Positions 6,874-16,761 of a stretch of 64,000 nt of DNA are shown here, one piece after another. The translations under genes were made by a program, and so were the position numbers. The notes beneath the pieces are model-generated. The model searched no databases, was not told the origin of the DNA, and saw only the letters and a program-made list of their open reading frames with translations. This stretch comes from Onthovicinus sp900555545 (lineage in GTDB: Bacteria > Bacillota > Clostridia > Oscillospirales > Acutalibacteraceae), in contig CASFPX010000011.1 of the NCBI GenBank assembly GCA_949296915.1, forward strand, positions 1-64,000. The letters run 5' to 3'. Position 1 is the stretch's first letter; each line of letters begins with the position of its first letter.

Positions 6874-9333
6874 ATGTCCCCGGTGATAATCGCAGGCGTT
6901 GCCATTGAAAATACGTCTTTTCATTTTGACAAATTGTATGAGTACACAGTCCCCGCGGCGCTGGCTGACCAGGTACGGCGCGGGGTGCGTGTGCAGGTTC
7001 CCTTTGGTGCGGGCAACGCCCGCCGCCTGGGGATCGTGATGGCAGTTCGCAGCGGAGGATTGGACCGGCGTTTGAAATCCATTGTACAGGTTGTGTCTTC
7101 AGCTCCCACGCTCAGCGAGGAATTGTGTGCGCTTGCGGAGTACTTGAAGAAACATACCTTTTGCACGATCTATGACGCCGTAAAGTGCATGGTTCCCTTT
7201 GGGATGAATTTAAAAATAGTTGCCCAGTACGCTGCCGGCGAACATGCGGGGGAAGAATTAGGCGATGCGCTTGACGAACAGGAAAAGCAAATCGTCTCTT
7301 TTGTCATATCACAAAAGAAATTTGTCGGGCGCGATAAAATCTTAAAAGCGCTTGATATTCCGGCGGATTCCAAAGTACTCGAGAAGCTGTGGCGGGCAGG
7401 TTACCTGGTGCGCAACGATGAGGCTGTGCGCAATGTGGGCGACCTGTCCGTCAAGATGGTGCGTCTGGCCTTCCGCGAGGAGGATGGGATTGGCCTAAAA
7501 CTCTCCAAAAAGCAGCAGAGTGTTGTGAACCTGCTGCAGGAGGTCGGGTGTGCCGCCGTACGCGAGATCTGCTACTACACTGGGGTCACGCAGGCGGTTC
7601 CGGACGCACTGGTCAAAAAGGGGATCTGCGAATATATCGAAATGCCTGCCCTGCGTACGCCGCCCTGCGACACGGTGGTGACCGGCCGCGCAGAGATCAA
7701 CCTCTCACAGGAGCAGCAGCGTATCTATGAGGAGCTGTGCGGCCATTTGGAGGATGACGAGGCGTTTACAGCCCTGCTGTACGGTGTGACGGGCAGCGGC
7801 AAAACACAGGTCTATATCAAGCTGATCGATCGTGCGCTCGATATCGGCCGGACTGCCATTGTCCTTGTACCGGAGATCTCCCTGACCCCGCAGACGTTGG
7901 AGCTCTTTCGCCGCCGCTATGGGGTGGCGGTGGCGGTGCTCCACAGTGCGCTGTCGATCGGCGAGCGTGCGGATGAGTATAAACGGATCCAGAGCGGTAA
8001 GGTCAAGATTGTTGTCGGTACGCGTTCCGCTGTCTTTGCCCCGCTCCCAAACATCGGAATCATCATCATGGACGAAGAGCAGGAGGCAGCCTATAAGTCG
8101 GAGAGCGCACCGCGTTACCATGCGCGCGACGTCGCCCGGTTCCGCTGTGCCTATCATCACGCACTGCTGCTGCTGGCCTCCGCCACCCCGAGCGTGGAGA
8201 GCTACACGGCGGCAAAGACTGGTCGGTACGGCTTATACCGCCTTACACAGCGTTACGGCTCTGCCCAACTGCCGCAGGTAATCACAGTGGATATGCTCGA
8301 ACAGATCAATAACGGCTGCTCCGGCTCTATTAGCACACCTCTGCTGGAACGCCTGCGGGAGAATTTGGAGGCCGGCCGGCAGTCGATCCTGTTGATTAAC
8401 CGCAGGGGATATCATACCTTTGTCTCCTGTCCGTCGTGTAAGGAGATCGTGACGTGCCCACATTGCAGTATCTCTATGACGTATCACGCGGCCAACGGGC
8501 GGTTGATGTGCCACTATTGCGGCTATTCGCAGCCGTATACCGAGGATTGCCCGCACTGCGGCCACCACGGACTAAAGCGGACCGGCTTTGGGACACAGCG
8601 CGTGGAGGAGGAGCTGGGAGAGCTGCTACCGGAGGCGCGGATCCTCCGTATGGACGCTGATACAACGGCTGCCCGTTTTGCCCACGAGCGAAAGCTGAGT
8701 GCGTTTGCCGCGGGGGAGTACGACATCATGCTCGGCACCCAGATGGTGGCCAAGGGACTCGATTTTGAGAATGTTACCCTTGTAGGTGTGGTATCGGCGG
8801 ATGGCCAGCTTTACAGCGATGACTACCGTAGTTTGGAGCGCACATTTTCACTGTTGACGCAGGTTGTCGGCCGGGCCGGACGGGGGAAGTACCTGGGGTC
8901 GGCCGTTATCCAGACCATGACGCCGGAGAATCCAGTCATCCGTTTTGCCGCTACGCAGGACTATGACAGCTTTTACGATACGGAGATGCAGATCCGCAAG
9001 CTGATGACTTATCCGCCGTACTGCGACCTGTGTACGTTCACTTTTTCCGGTGTCTCCCAGCGGGAGACAGAGCTGGCATCACAGTCTTTTTTGCAGCAGT
9101 TCAAGGAGCTTGCTTCCGCCGAATACGCCAACGAAAAGCTGATTGTGTTAGGTCCTGCGCCACCCCGTGCGGCCAGGATCAGCGGTAAATACCGCTATCG
9201 TATTATTGTAAAATGCCGCATGCGCGCTGCAACCCGCGAGATGATGGCGCGCCTGTTGACTGGCTTTGGACTGGATCCGCGTTATCGGAATATCACGCTG
9301 TTCCCGGATGTTCATCCAGAGTCCATTTTTTAG
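6874..9333 (+). CDS. priA: Primosomal protein N' (replication restart helicase PriA)
   Basis: An ~819-residue superfamily 2 helicase. The N-terminal 3'-DNA-binding domain (FHFDKLYEYTVP) is followed by a winged-helix part, then Walker A GVTGSGKTQVY, the DEAH-like box MDEEQE, and a zinc module with eight cysteines in four CxxC-type pairs (CPSC, CPHC, CHYC, CPHC). The C-terminal helicase motifs include GTQMVAKGLDFENV and VGRAGR. The frame is open from an ATG at 6853 that overlaps the rpoZ stop, but the ATG at 6874 has TGAGGAG at nine bases and starts MSPVIIAGV, a usual PriA beginning. In Bacillus coaBC lies between rpoZ and priA; it is absent here. Confidence 0.95.
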   Translation: MSPVIIAGVAIENTSFHFDKLYEYTVPAALADQVRRGVRVQVPFGAGNARRLGIVMAVRSGGLDRRLKSIVQVVSSAPTLSEELCALAEYLKKHTFCTIYDAVKCMVPFGMNLKIVAQYAAGEHAGEELGDALDEQEKQIVSFVISQKKFVGRDKILKALDIPADSKVLEKLWRAGYLVRNDEAVRNVGDLSVKMVRLAFREEDGIGLKLSKKQQSVVNLLQEVGCAAVREICYYTGVTQAVPDALVKKGICEYIEMPALRTPPCDTVVTGRAEINLSQEQQRIYEELCGHLEDDEAFTALLYGVTGSGKTQVYIKLIDRALDIGRTAIVLVPEISLTPQTLELFRRRYGVAVAVLHSALSIGERADEYKRIQSGKVKIVVGTRSAVFAPLPNIGIIIMDEEQEAAYKSESAPRYHARDVARFRCAYHHALLLLASATPSVESYTAAKTGRYGLYRLTQRYGSAQLPQVITVDMLEQINNGCSGSISTPLLERLRENLEAGRQSILLINRRGYHTFVSCPSCKEIVTCPHCSISMTYHAANGRLMCHYCGYSQPYTEDCPHCGHHGLKRTGFGTQRVEEELGELLPEARILRMDADTTAARFAHERKLSAFAAGEYDIMLGTQMVAKGLDFENVTLVGVVSADGQLYSDDYRSLERTFSLLTQVVGRAGRGKYLGSAVIQTMTPENPVIRFAATQDYDSFYDTEMQIRKLMTYPPYCDLCTFTFSGVSQRETELASQSFLQQFKELASAEYANEKLIVLGPAPPRAARISGKYRYRIIVKCRMRAATREMMARLLTGFGLDPRYRNITLFPDVHPESIF

Positions 9334-9362
9334 GGATAGAATAGATTACAGGAGGTATAAAA

Positions 9363-9830
9363 ATGGCACTACGGAATATCATCACTGTTGGCGACCCTGT
9401 CTTGCGCAAGGTCAGCCGTAAGGTGGAAAAATTTGACGACCGCCTGGGTCAGTTGCTCGACGACATGGCGGAGACGATGTACAAGGCGCCTGGCGTCGGT
9501 CTGGCGGCCGTGCAGGTGGGCGTGCTTCGCCGCGTGGTTACGATTGATGTGGGTGACGGCCTGATGGAGCTTGTCAATCCTGAGATTACCAATCGGGAGG
9601 GCGAACAGGAATGTGTAGAGGGATGCCTCTCCGTCCCTGGGGAAAGCGGTGTGCTCCATCGCCCGGAGACCGTCACTGTCAAGGCGCAGAATCGCCACGG
9701 CGAGTGGATGGTATTCAAGGCACACGGGTTTAAGGCATCGTGTGTCTGTCACGAGCTCGATCATCTGGATGGAATCCTCTACACCGATAAAATGATCCGC
9801 CGCGCGACGCAGGCGGATTTGGAGAAATAA
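9363..9830 (+). CDS. def: Peptide deformylase
   Basis: Removes the N-formyl group from nascent proteins. All three motifs are visible: GVGLAAVQVG (motif 1), EGCLSVPG (motif 2, metal cysteine) and CHELDHLDG (motif 3, HExxH). At 155 residues it fits a type 1/3 deformylase. An ideal AGGAGG precedes the ATG. It lies four bases before fmt, so formylation and deformylation enzymes are co-expressed, as in most bacteria. Confidence 0.96.
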   Translation: MALRNIITVGDPVLRKVSRKVEKFDDRLGQLLDDMAETMYKAPGVGLAAVQVGVLRRVVTIDVGDGLMELVNPEITNREGEQECVEGCLSVPGESGVLHRPETVTVKAQNRHGEWMVFKAHGFKASCVCHELDHLDGILYTDKMIRRATQADLEK

Positions 9831-9833
9831 GCC

Positions 9834-10769
9834 ATGAATATCGTTTTTATGGGCACACCGGACTTTGCTGTGCCCTGTTTGAAAATTTTATATCAGAGCG
9901 GGCATACTATACAGGCCGTATTCACACAACCGGATAAACCCAAGGGCCGCAAGCAGATTTTAACACCGCCTCCCGTCAAGGAGATGGCGCTCGGGCTGGG
10001 ACTGCGTGTCCTGCAGCCGTCCACGTTGAAGGACGGCGCGGCAGAGCGGGAGATCCGCGCACTGAATCCGGATTTGATCGTGGTTGTCGCCTATGGGAAG
10101 ATCCTGCCCCAGGCGATTCTGGATATTCCAAAGTATGGGTGCATCAATATCCATGGCTCCATTTTGCCCAAGTACCGCGGTGCATCCCCAATACAGAGCG
10201 CAATCCTCTGCGGGGAGCGGACGACCGGTGTTACTGCCATGCAGATGGATGCCGGGATGGATACCGGAGATATCCTCCTGTGTGAGGAGACGCCGATCGG
10301 CGAGACGGAGACGGCCGGGGAACTATTTGACCGTTTAGCTCCGATGGGGGCGGCTGTTCTGGAAAAGACGGTTGAAGGGCTTTGTTCCGGAACGCTGACG
10401 CCGGTCAAACAGGAGGAGCGGGAGGCAACGTACTGTAAAATGCTCGATAAATCGCTCTCTCCCATTGATTTTTCCCGTCCGGCGGCGGAAATTCACCATC
10501 AGATTCTGGGTCTTTCCCCCTGGCCGGCGGCCAAGACGATCATCCACGGCAAAGGTTTAAAGGTGCTGCGCAGCGCCATGAGTGATTGTCCAGGCGGGCA
10601 GCCGGGCGAGTTGATGCAGAATGACGGCCAGATGGTTGTCTCCTGCGGCGATGGGAAATGCGTAGAGTTTTTGGAGGTCTGCCCGGACGGAAAAAAGCAG
10701 ATGGCCGCCTCGGATTACCTGCGCGGTGCAAAATTGGAGCAGGGACTGATTTTGGGAAGAGCTGAATAA
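9834..10769 (+). CDS. fmt: Methionyl-tRNA formyltransferase
   Basis: Transfers a formyl group from 10-formyl-THF to initiator Met-tRNA. The 311-residue protein starts MNIVFMGTPDFAVPCL and has the catalytic segment INIHGSILPKYRGASPIQSAI region (N, H and the SxLPxYRG loop), the KPKGR substrate loop, and a C-terminal OB-like domain. Length and position directly after def are standard. Confidence 0.96.
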   Translation: MNIVFMGTPDFAVPCLKILYQSGHTIQAVFTQPDKPKGRKQILTPPPVKEMALGLGLRVLQPSTLKDGAAEREIRALNPDLIVVVAYGKILPQAILDIPKYGCINIHGSILPKYRGASPIQSAILCGERTTGVTAMQMDAGMDTGDILLCEETPIGETETAGELFDRLAPMGAAVLEKTVEGLCSGTLTPVKQEEREATYCKMLDKSLSPIDFSRPAAEIHHQILGLSPWPAAKTIIHGKGLKVLRSAMSDCPGGQPGELMQNDGQMVVSCGDGKCVEFLEVCPDGKKQMAASDYLRGAKLEQGLILGRAE

Positions 10770-10785
10770 GCGACGGAGGAACATT

Positions 10786-11487
10786 ATGCCGTATTTTTAT
10801 TTTGATCCCCTTTATATTCTTCTGGTTGTTCCGGCAATGTTGTTTGGATTATATGCCCAAATGAACGTCAACCGGACCTTTAAAAAATATTCCCGTGTGA
10901 TGAACTCCCGCCATATGACCGGTGCGGATGCCGCGATGGAGGTGCTGCGTCACTACGGGATTTATGATGTCAAGATCGAACGCGTATCGGGAAGGCTGAC
11001 GGATCATTTCGATCCGCGCAGCAATGTGATCCGCCTGTCGGACAGTGTTTATAACAGCACATCTGCCGCCGCGATCGGCGTTGCCTGCCATGAGGCCGGC
11101 CATGCCGCCCAGTATGCACAGGGGTACAAGCCGATTAAGTTCCGCAATGCGATTATCCCCATTTGCAACATTGGCTCAAATATTGGCATACCGCTGATTC
11201 TTATCGGGCTGATTTTTTCCACGCTCAACTGGCTGATGCTGGTGGGTATTGTACTGTACGGTTTGGTGGCCGTGTTTCAGTTGGTTACACTTCCAGTGGA
11301 GTTCAATGCGAGCTCCCGTGCGCTGCGGGTGATCGGAGAGGAGAACCTGCTGTCCGGCGACGAGTACGCTGCGGCTCAAAAGACGCTGCGTGCAGCGGCG
11401 CTTACCTATGTTGCCTCACTGGCGGCTACTCTGGCCACACTGCTTCGATTCCTAATACTTTATATGGTGCGTTCCAATGACCGATAA
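10786..11487 (+). CDS. YugP-like membrane zinc metallopeptidase
   Basis: A 233-residue membrane protein with an N-terminal helix (about residues 4-24), a soluble stretch containing HEAGHAAQ (HExxH zinc site, near residue 103-110), two or three further helices (about 120-175 and 203-228) and VEFNASSRAL between them. This matches the DUF (Zn_peptidase_2, YugP) family of neutral zinc peptidases in Firmicutes. Physiological substrates are unknown. It sits between fmt and rsmB, overlapping rsmB by 11 bases; in Bacillus this position is empty, so the insertion is a clostridial feature. Confidence 0.88.
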   Translation: MPYFYFDPLYILLVVPAMLFGLYAQMNVNRTFKKYSRVMNSRHMTGADAAMEVLRHYGIYDVKIERVSGRLTDHFDPRSNVIRLSDSVYNSTSAAAIGVACHEAGHAAQYAQGYKPIKFRNAIIPICNIGSNIGIPLILIGLIFSTLNWLMLVGIVLYGLVAVFQLVTLPVEFNASSRALRVIGEENLLSGDEYAAAQKTLRAAALTYVASLAATLATLLRFLILYMVRSNDR

Positions 11488-12790
11488 AAAGTTTTCTCCC
11501 CGCCGGACGGCGTTTGAAATTTTAAAAAATATCGACCGGTCAGGCTCCTATTCTAATTTGGAGCTGGCCTCCCAGTTGCGTGGTTCCAATTATGACGCGC
11601 GGGATTCTGGGTTTATCGCGGCCCTTGTCTATGGCGTACTGGAGCGGCAGATCACGTTGGACTTTATTTTGTCCCGCTATCTGTCCAAGCCGGTTGCCAA
11701 GGCGCGTTTTGATGTGCGCACGCTATTGCGGCTGGGCGCCTATCAGATCGTCTTTATGGACAAGGTGCCCGATAGTGCTGCCGTCAATGAGTGCGTCAAA
11801 CTCGCCAAAAGCGGCGGCTGTGCTTTTGCCGCCGGGATGATCAATGCAGTGCTGCGTAAGGTGGCGGAGGATGACGGAACATGGCGTATCGCCGGTTGGA
11901 CGGTGCGCTATTCCTGCCCGCAGGCACTGATTGATCTGTGGGTAGATGCCTACGGCGAGGAGACGGCCCGCGGAATACTGGAGTCTTCCTTCGGCGGGAC
12001 TGATACATATTTGCGCGTGAATACCCTGCGGACAACAGCCAGTCAGTTGATCGAATCGCTGCATCGTGTGCAGGTGGAGGCAGAGCAGGTGGAAGGCATG
12101 CCCAATACGCTCCGTGTCGCTCACAGCGGTGCGCTCGAGCACCTGCGGGCTTACCGGGAGGGCCTTTTCCATGTTCAGGGGATTCCCTCACAGATCTGTG
12201 CCGCCCTGCTTGACGTGCGGCCCGGGATGCGGGTGGCGGATGTCTGCGCCGCCCCGGGCGGAAAATCCTTTACATTGGCTCAGATGATGGAAAATCAAGG
12301 TTATCTCGCCTCCTTCGATCTTCATCCGCACCGGATCAAATTGATCGAACGCGGCGCCCAACGCCTGGGGATCGGGATAATCAGGGCCGCAGTCCGGGAT
12401 GCGGCGTCGCAGAAGGCAGAAGAAGATTTATTTGACCGCGTGCTGTGCGATGTGCCGTGCTCCGGGCTGGGGGATATTGCCTCCAAGCCGGAGCTGCGAT
12501 ACAAGACTACATTTTTATCTGACGAACTGTCTGCCGTGCAATATGCCATTCTGGAGCAGTCTGCCCGGCTGGTCGTTCGCGGCGGGCGGCTTGTCTATTC
12601 CACCTGCACGCTGAATCCGGCCGAAAATGAGGACGTCTGTACGGCCTTTTTGGAGTCGCACCCCGAGTTTTCACTCCTCCCGGCGCGTTACAGCCGGGCA
12701 CGGATTACGGCAGGCGGGATGATGACCTTTTTGCCGCAGGACTTTGGCGGAAACGGATTCTTTGCCGCCGTTTTGGAGAAAGTGAGGTGA
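11477..12790 (+). CDS. rsmB: 16S rRNA (cytosine-967-C5)-methyltransferase RsmB
   Basis: The 437-residue protein has an N-terminal NusB-like RNA-binding domain (about residues 1-135, SPRRTAFEILKNIDRSGSYSN) and a C-terminal SAM domain. VADVCAAPGGKSF is the SAM motif, DVPCSGLG carries the first conserved cysteine, and YSTCTLNPAENE the second, catalytic cysteine of the m5C methyltransferases. Normal length. It overlaps the YugP-like gene and is followed after six bases by rlmN. Confidence 0.95.
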   Translation: MTDKKFSPRRTAFEILKNIDRSGSYSNLELASQLRGSNYDARDSGFIAALVYGVLERQITLDFILSRYLSKPVAKARFDVRTLLRLGAYQIVFMDKVPDSAAVNECVKLAKSGGCAFAAGMINAVLRKVAEDDGTWRIAGWTVRYSCPQALIDLWVDAYGEETARGILESSFGGTDTYLRVNTLRTTASQLIESLHRVQVEAEQVEGMPNTLRVAHSGALEHLRAYREGLFHVQGIPSQICAALLDVRPGMRVADVCAAPGGKSFTLAQMMENQGYLASFDLHPHRIKLIERGAQRLGIGIIRAAVRDAASQKAEEDLFDRVLCDVPCSGLGDIASKPELRYKTTFLSDELSAVQYAILEQSARLVVRGGRLVYSTCTLNPAENEDVCTAFLESHPEFSLLPARYSRARITAGGMMTFLPQDFGGNGFFAAVLEKVR

Positions 12791-12796
12791 ACCGGC

Positions 12797-13867
12797 TTGC
12801 AGGATATCAATTCGATGACGCTGGCGGAGCTTGAGGATGCCGTCCGAGAGCTGGGAGAGCCGAAATACCGCGCCGGGCAAATTTTCACTTGGCTGCAGCG
12901 CTCCGGTGTGTCCAGCTACGATCATATGACCAACATCTCGAAGGATCTGCGCCTGAAATTGTATCAAAAGTATGACATTTTTGCCTGTACTATTGAAAAA
13001 AAGCTGATTTCAGAGTATGATAATACAGTTAAATACCTCTTTAAACTGCACGATGGCAGTTTTATTGAGAGCGTTTTGATGGAGTACAAGTACGGGTATA
13101 CGCTCTGTGTCTCTACGCAGGTCGGCTGCAATATGGGATGCAGGTTTTGCGCCTCTACTCTCTCCGGCAAGGAGCGTGATCTCACGGCCGGTGAGATCCT
13201 CTATCAGATCCATGCCGCCCAGCAGGACCGTCAGGTGCGCATCTCCCATGTGGTATTGATGGGGATGGGAGAACCGCTCGACAACTTTGAGAATGTTGTC
13301 CGGTTCCTGAATCTGGTCAGCTGTGAGGCGGGTCTCAACATCAGTATGCGCAATATTTCGCTCTCCACGTGTGGCCTCGTCCCGCAGATGGACAGGCTGG
13401 CCGCCTTAAAATTACAATTGACTCTTTCCGTTTCGCTCCATGCCCCGAATGACGAGATCCGCAGCAGTCTGATGCCCGTCAACAGGCGGTGGCATGTCTC
13501 CGAGCTGATAGATGCCTGCAGGCGCTATATCCGCACAACTGGGCGCCGTATCTCGTTTGAGTATGCGATGATCCGCGGTATCAATGACAGCGACGCGTGC
13601 GCCGCTCAACTGGCAGGGCTGCTAAAAGGGATGCTCTGCCACGTCAACCTGATCCCGGTCAATTCCGTCCGGGAGCGCGACTTTGTCAAGAGCGACAGGG
13701 GCAGGCTGCAATCCTTTATCCGTATTTTAGAGCAGCGTGGGATCAACGTGACCGTGCGCCGGTCCCTCGGCTCTGATATAAACGCCTCCTGCGGTCAATT
13801 GCGCCGTTCTCACAGGGAGGAAATCGAAAGGGGGAGCGATCGGAATGCGAATCGTAGCCAAGACTGA
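12797..13867 (+). CDS. rlmN: Dual-specificity 23S rRNA/tRNA adenine-C2 methyltransferase RlmN
   Basis: A radical SAM methyltransferase making m2A2503 in 23S rRNA and m2A37 in tRNA. The cluster motif CNMGCRFCAST (CxxxCxxC) and the surrounding EYKYGYTLCVSTQVGC are diagnostic. SRGVAMGMGEPL-type text appears as VLMGMGEPLDN. The chosen start is TTG at 12797, six bases after GAGGTGA, giving MQDINSMTLAELE, which resembles other RlmN N-termini; the next ATG (12815) would remove conserved residues. The 3' end overlaps the phosphatase gene by 23 bases. Confidence 0.95.
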   Translation: MQDINSMTLAELEDAVRELGEPKYRAGQIFTWLQRSGVSSYDHMTNISKDLRLKLYQKYDIFACTIEKKLISEYDNTVKYLFKLHDGSFIESVLMEYKYGYTLCVSTQVGCNMGCRFCASTLSGKERDLTAGEILYQIHAAQQDRQVRISHVVLMGMGEPLDNFENVVRFLNLVSCEAGLNISMRNISLSTCGLVPQMDRLAALKLQLTLSVSLHAPNDEIRSSLMPVNRRWHVSELIDACRRYIRTTGRRISFEYAMIRGINDSDACAAQLAGLLKGMLCHVNLIPVNSVRERDFVKSDRGRLQSFIRILEQRGINVTVRRSLGSDINASCGQLRRSHREEIERGSDRNANRSQD

Positions 13868-14573
13868 CACTGGTCTGGTCCGCAGTATGAACCAGGATGC
13901 CTATGCTGCGGGTGAGTTGCCTGTGGGGGCCGCCTGGGCCGTCGTTTGTGACGGCATGGGAGGGGCGTCCGGGGGCGATGTGGCCAGTTCCGTCGCGGTC
14001 AAGACGATCTCCGAGCAGATCACATCCAGCTATCGGGAGGGCATGGGCGCCAAATCGGTCAAGAATATGCTCGACTGTGCCATTGCGGCGGCGAACAGCA
14101 CCATCTATGAGATGGCCTGTTCCAACGAGCTGCTCCATGGAATGGGGACCACCGTGGTGGCTGTAATAGTCGCCGGCGGCGTCGCGTATATATCGCACGC
14201 AGGGGACTCCCGGGCCTATATGCTCTCCGGCGGAGAGATCCGCCAGTTGACGCGGGATCACTCCATGGTGCAGGAGTTGGTGGAAACCGGACGCCTGACG
14301 GAGGAGGAGGCACGTACGCATCCGCGTAAGAATGTGATCACACGTGCCCTGGGAGTCAGCGCACAGATCAATGCCGAATTTTCCGAGGAGACAATCTCCG
14401 AGGGAGATGTGCTGATGATCTGTACCGATGGTCTGAGCAATTACATCAGCGACAGCGATATTGTGGATGTCACCCGGCATCACAGCTATTATGAGCTCGC
14501 CGATGAATTGATAAAAAGGGCAAATTCCAATGGCGGCGGTGATAACATCACCGTTGTTGCGATCAGTTGCTGA
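13845..14573 (+). CDS. prpC: PP2C-family serine/threonine phosphatase
   Basis: A 242-residue soluble PP2C phosphatase. Metal-binding motifs are visible: RSMNQDAY, VCDGMGGASGGD, SHAGDSRAYML and the C-terminal GGGDNITVV. It is the PrpC/Stp partner that reverses phosphorylation by the adjacent PASTA kinase. GGAGG-like sequence precedes the ATG and the gene overlaps rlmN. The order rlmN-prpC-prkC-rsgA is conserved in Firmicutes. Confidence 0.94.
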   Translation: MRIVAKTDTGLVRSMNQDAYAAGELPVGAAWAVVCDGMGGASGGDVASSVAVKTISEQITSSYREGMGAKSVKNMLDCAIAAANSTIYEMACSNELLHGMGTTVVAVIVAGGVAYISHAGDSRAYMLSGGEIRQLTRDHSMVQELVETGRLTEEEARTHPRKNVITRALGVSAQINAEFSEETISEGDVLMICTDGLSNYISDSDIVDVTRHHSYYELADELIKRANSNGGGDNITVVAISC

Positions 14574-14595
14574 TCAGAGATAGGAGGTAAATCCT

Positions 14596-16761
14596 TTGGA
14601 GAACTATGTAGGAAAACGTTTGGATGGACGCTATGAGATCCAGGAGCTCATAGGGGTTGGCGGCATGGCTGTCGTCTATAAAGCCTATGACAACATTGAC
14701 GACCGGATTGTTGCGGTCAAGATTTTGAAGGAAGAATATTTGGCCAACGAGGACTTTCGCCGGCGCTTTAAAAACGAATCCAAGGCGATCGCCGTACTCT
14801 CCCATCCCAATATTGTAAAGGTGTATGACGTCAGCTTTGGGGACCGTCTCCAGTACATTGTCATGGAATATGTGGACGGCATCACGCTCAAGGAGTACAT
14901 CGAGCAGCAAAAGGTGATCGACTGGAAAGAGGCCGTTCATTTTACCACCCAGATTTTGCGTGCGCTCCAGCATGCACATGATAAGGGGATTATCCATCGC
15001 GATATTAAACCGCAGAATATCATGCTGCTCCCCAATGGGAATATCAAGGTGGCTGACTTTGGTATTGCACGTTTCAGCCGGAATGAGACAAAGACCATGA
15101 CGGAATCCGCCATCGGTTCCGTCCACTATATCAGCCCGGAACAGGCGCGTGGAGAGGTGACGGATAACAAGGCGGATATCTACTCCGTGGGCGTTGTGCT
15201 ATACGAGATGATCACGGGTCAGTTGCCTTTCCAGTCGGAGAGTGCTGTATCAGTCGCCATCATGCAGCTGCAGGCCGATCCCAAAAAGCCGCGCGAACTC
15301 AATCCGATGATTCCGGTCGGTCTGGAGCAGATCACCATGCACGCGATGGAGAAAAACGTGGAGGATCGCTACCAGTCCGCGGCCGAGATGCTCATGGATC
15401 TCGACGAGCTCAAACGCAATCCTGCTGTGACCTTTGACTACACCTGCTTTGTCGATAAGGAACCCACCAAATTTGTTCCTACGGGAGCAGCTGGGTTGGC
15501 CGTTCCACGCAGCGGGGAAGAGGAGCCCGCTGCGGAGGAGGCATACAGCTCCGATGCCCAGTTGGCCAAGAGAAAAAAGACGATCGCGATCGTCTCCGGC
15601 GTGGCCGGCGCGGTCGTGGCCGTTGTGGCAATTGTTCTGATTATTGTCGCGGCCATGGGCGGATTCTCCGGCGGTAGTGTCGCGGTTCCCAATTTCCTGA
15701 ATTTGAACTACGAAGAGGATATTCTGGATAACGAAGAATTTAAGGACTTCCAGTTTGAAACCCAGTATGAGTACTCCACCTCACAGGAGGAGGGCACAGT
15801 CATGGAGCAGGATCCGCCTGCGGGCCGCAAGATCGATCCCGAGACGCAAAAGATCACGCTCACGCTGGCCTCCTCTTCACAGCCCATTACCGTACCGGAT
15901 GTGACTGGAAAAGATGAGGCGAGTGCGCGTCAGGCGCTGCGCAATTCCGGATTTAACAATATTGCCGTCAGCTATGAGTTCAGTGAGGATGTCGAGGTGA
16001 ACCAGGTCATCCGCACGGATCCGGCCAAGAATTCCGATGCGTCACCGGATGCCCGGATTACAATTTATATTAACAACGGTAAGGATGAGTCCAAAGTCGA
16101 GCTTCCGAACCTTGTCGGGATGCAGCTGGACAAGGCGACTGCACTCGCCGAGAGCTTGGAGCTAAAGGTCGATTCCAAGGTGGTTGACGACGCGACGGTT
16201 CCGGAAAATCAGATCATCTCGCAGAATCCGGTTTTCACGGAGGACGCTACGATTTCCAAGGGGAGCACAATTTCCGTTATTGTCTCCAGCGGTAAGGGCG
16301 CGACTCCCGAGGCAAAGACAGCTTCAATTGAGTTTGAGCTTCCGGATGAATCTGACCGTGAAGCAGAAATGCGGGTATATTTAAACGGAAGTAGGCTTGA
16401 CAATAAGACAGAAAATATTTTGCTGGACGGGAGAAAGAAGACGATTGAAATCGAAGGCTCCGGTTCCGGTGAGGTCTCTATTCGTTTAGATGACGTGACC
16501 TATTGCACTATCTCAGTGAATTTTGACACGGGGAGGACGAGCGTGCGTTACGACAGCAGCTATGGCACTGTGACGGTGCCGGATGTGACGGGCTCCTCTG
16601 CGGAGAGTGCGCGTCAGCAGCTTGAAGATCTTGGTTTTCAGGTGAAAGTTGAGGGAGAAGGTTCCGTAGTGACCGATCAGTCACCTAAGTCTGGATCTGC
16701 TAAACGTGGCGATACAATCACACTCATTGTTGGAACAGAAACGGACGCTAATGCAGAATAA
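14596..16761 (+). CDS. prkC: PASTA-domain serine/threonine protein kinase
   Basis: A 721-residue membrane kinase. The cytoplasmic kinase domain (about 1-275) has GVGGMAVVYKA, the ATP lysine K42, HRDIKPQN (D136) and DFG at 154-156. A single membrane helix spans about 329-353. Outside are PASTA repeats at about 362-427, 431-494, 501-566 and 659-713. An unusual beta-rich, serine/glycine-containing insert (about 572-656) separates the third and last PASTA repeats. PASTA domains bind muropeptides; homologues control cell-wall growth and spore germination. The start is TTG at 14596 with TAGGAGGT seven bases upstream. The end overlaps rsgA by 11 bases. Confidence 0.95.
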   Translation: MENYVGKRLDGRYEIQELIGVGGMAVVYKAYDNIDDRIVAVKILKEEYLANEDFRRRFKNESKAIAVLSHPNIVKVYDVSFGDRLQYIVMEYVDGITLKEYIEQQKVIDWKEAVHFTTQILRALQHAHDKGIIHRDIKPQNIMLLPNGNIKVADFGIARFSRNETKTMTESAIGSVHYISPEQARGEVTDNKADIYSVGVVLYEMITGQLPFQSESAVSVAIMQLQADPKKPRELNPMIPVGLEQITMHAMEKNVEDRYQSAAEMLMDLDELKRNPAVTFDYTCFVDKEPTKFVPTGAAGLAVPRSGEEEPAAEEAYSSDAQLAKRKKTIAIVSGVAGAVVAVVAIVLIIVAAMGGFSGGSVAVPNFLNLNYEEDILDNEEFKDFQFETQYEYSTSQEEGTVMEQDPPAGRKIDPETQKITLTLASSSQPITVPDVTGKDEASARQALRNSGFNNIAVSYEFSEDVEVNQVIRTDPAKNSDASPDARITIYINNGKDESKVELPNLVGMQLDKATALAESLELKVDSKVVDDATVPENQIISQNPVFTEDATISKGSTISVIVSSGKGATPEAKTASIEFELPDESDREAEMRVYLNGSRLDNKTENILLDGRKKTIEIEGSGSGEVSIRLDDVTYCTISVNFDTGRTSVRYDSSYGTVTVPDVTGSSAESARQQLEDLGFQVKVEGEGSVVTDQSPKSGSAKRGDTITLIVGTETDANAE

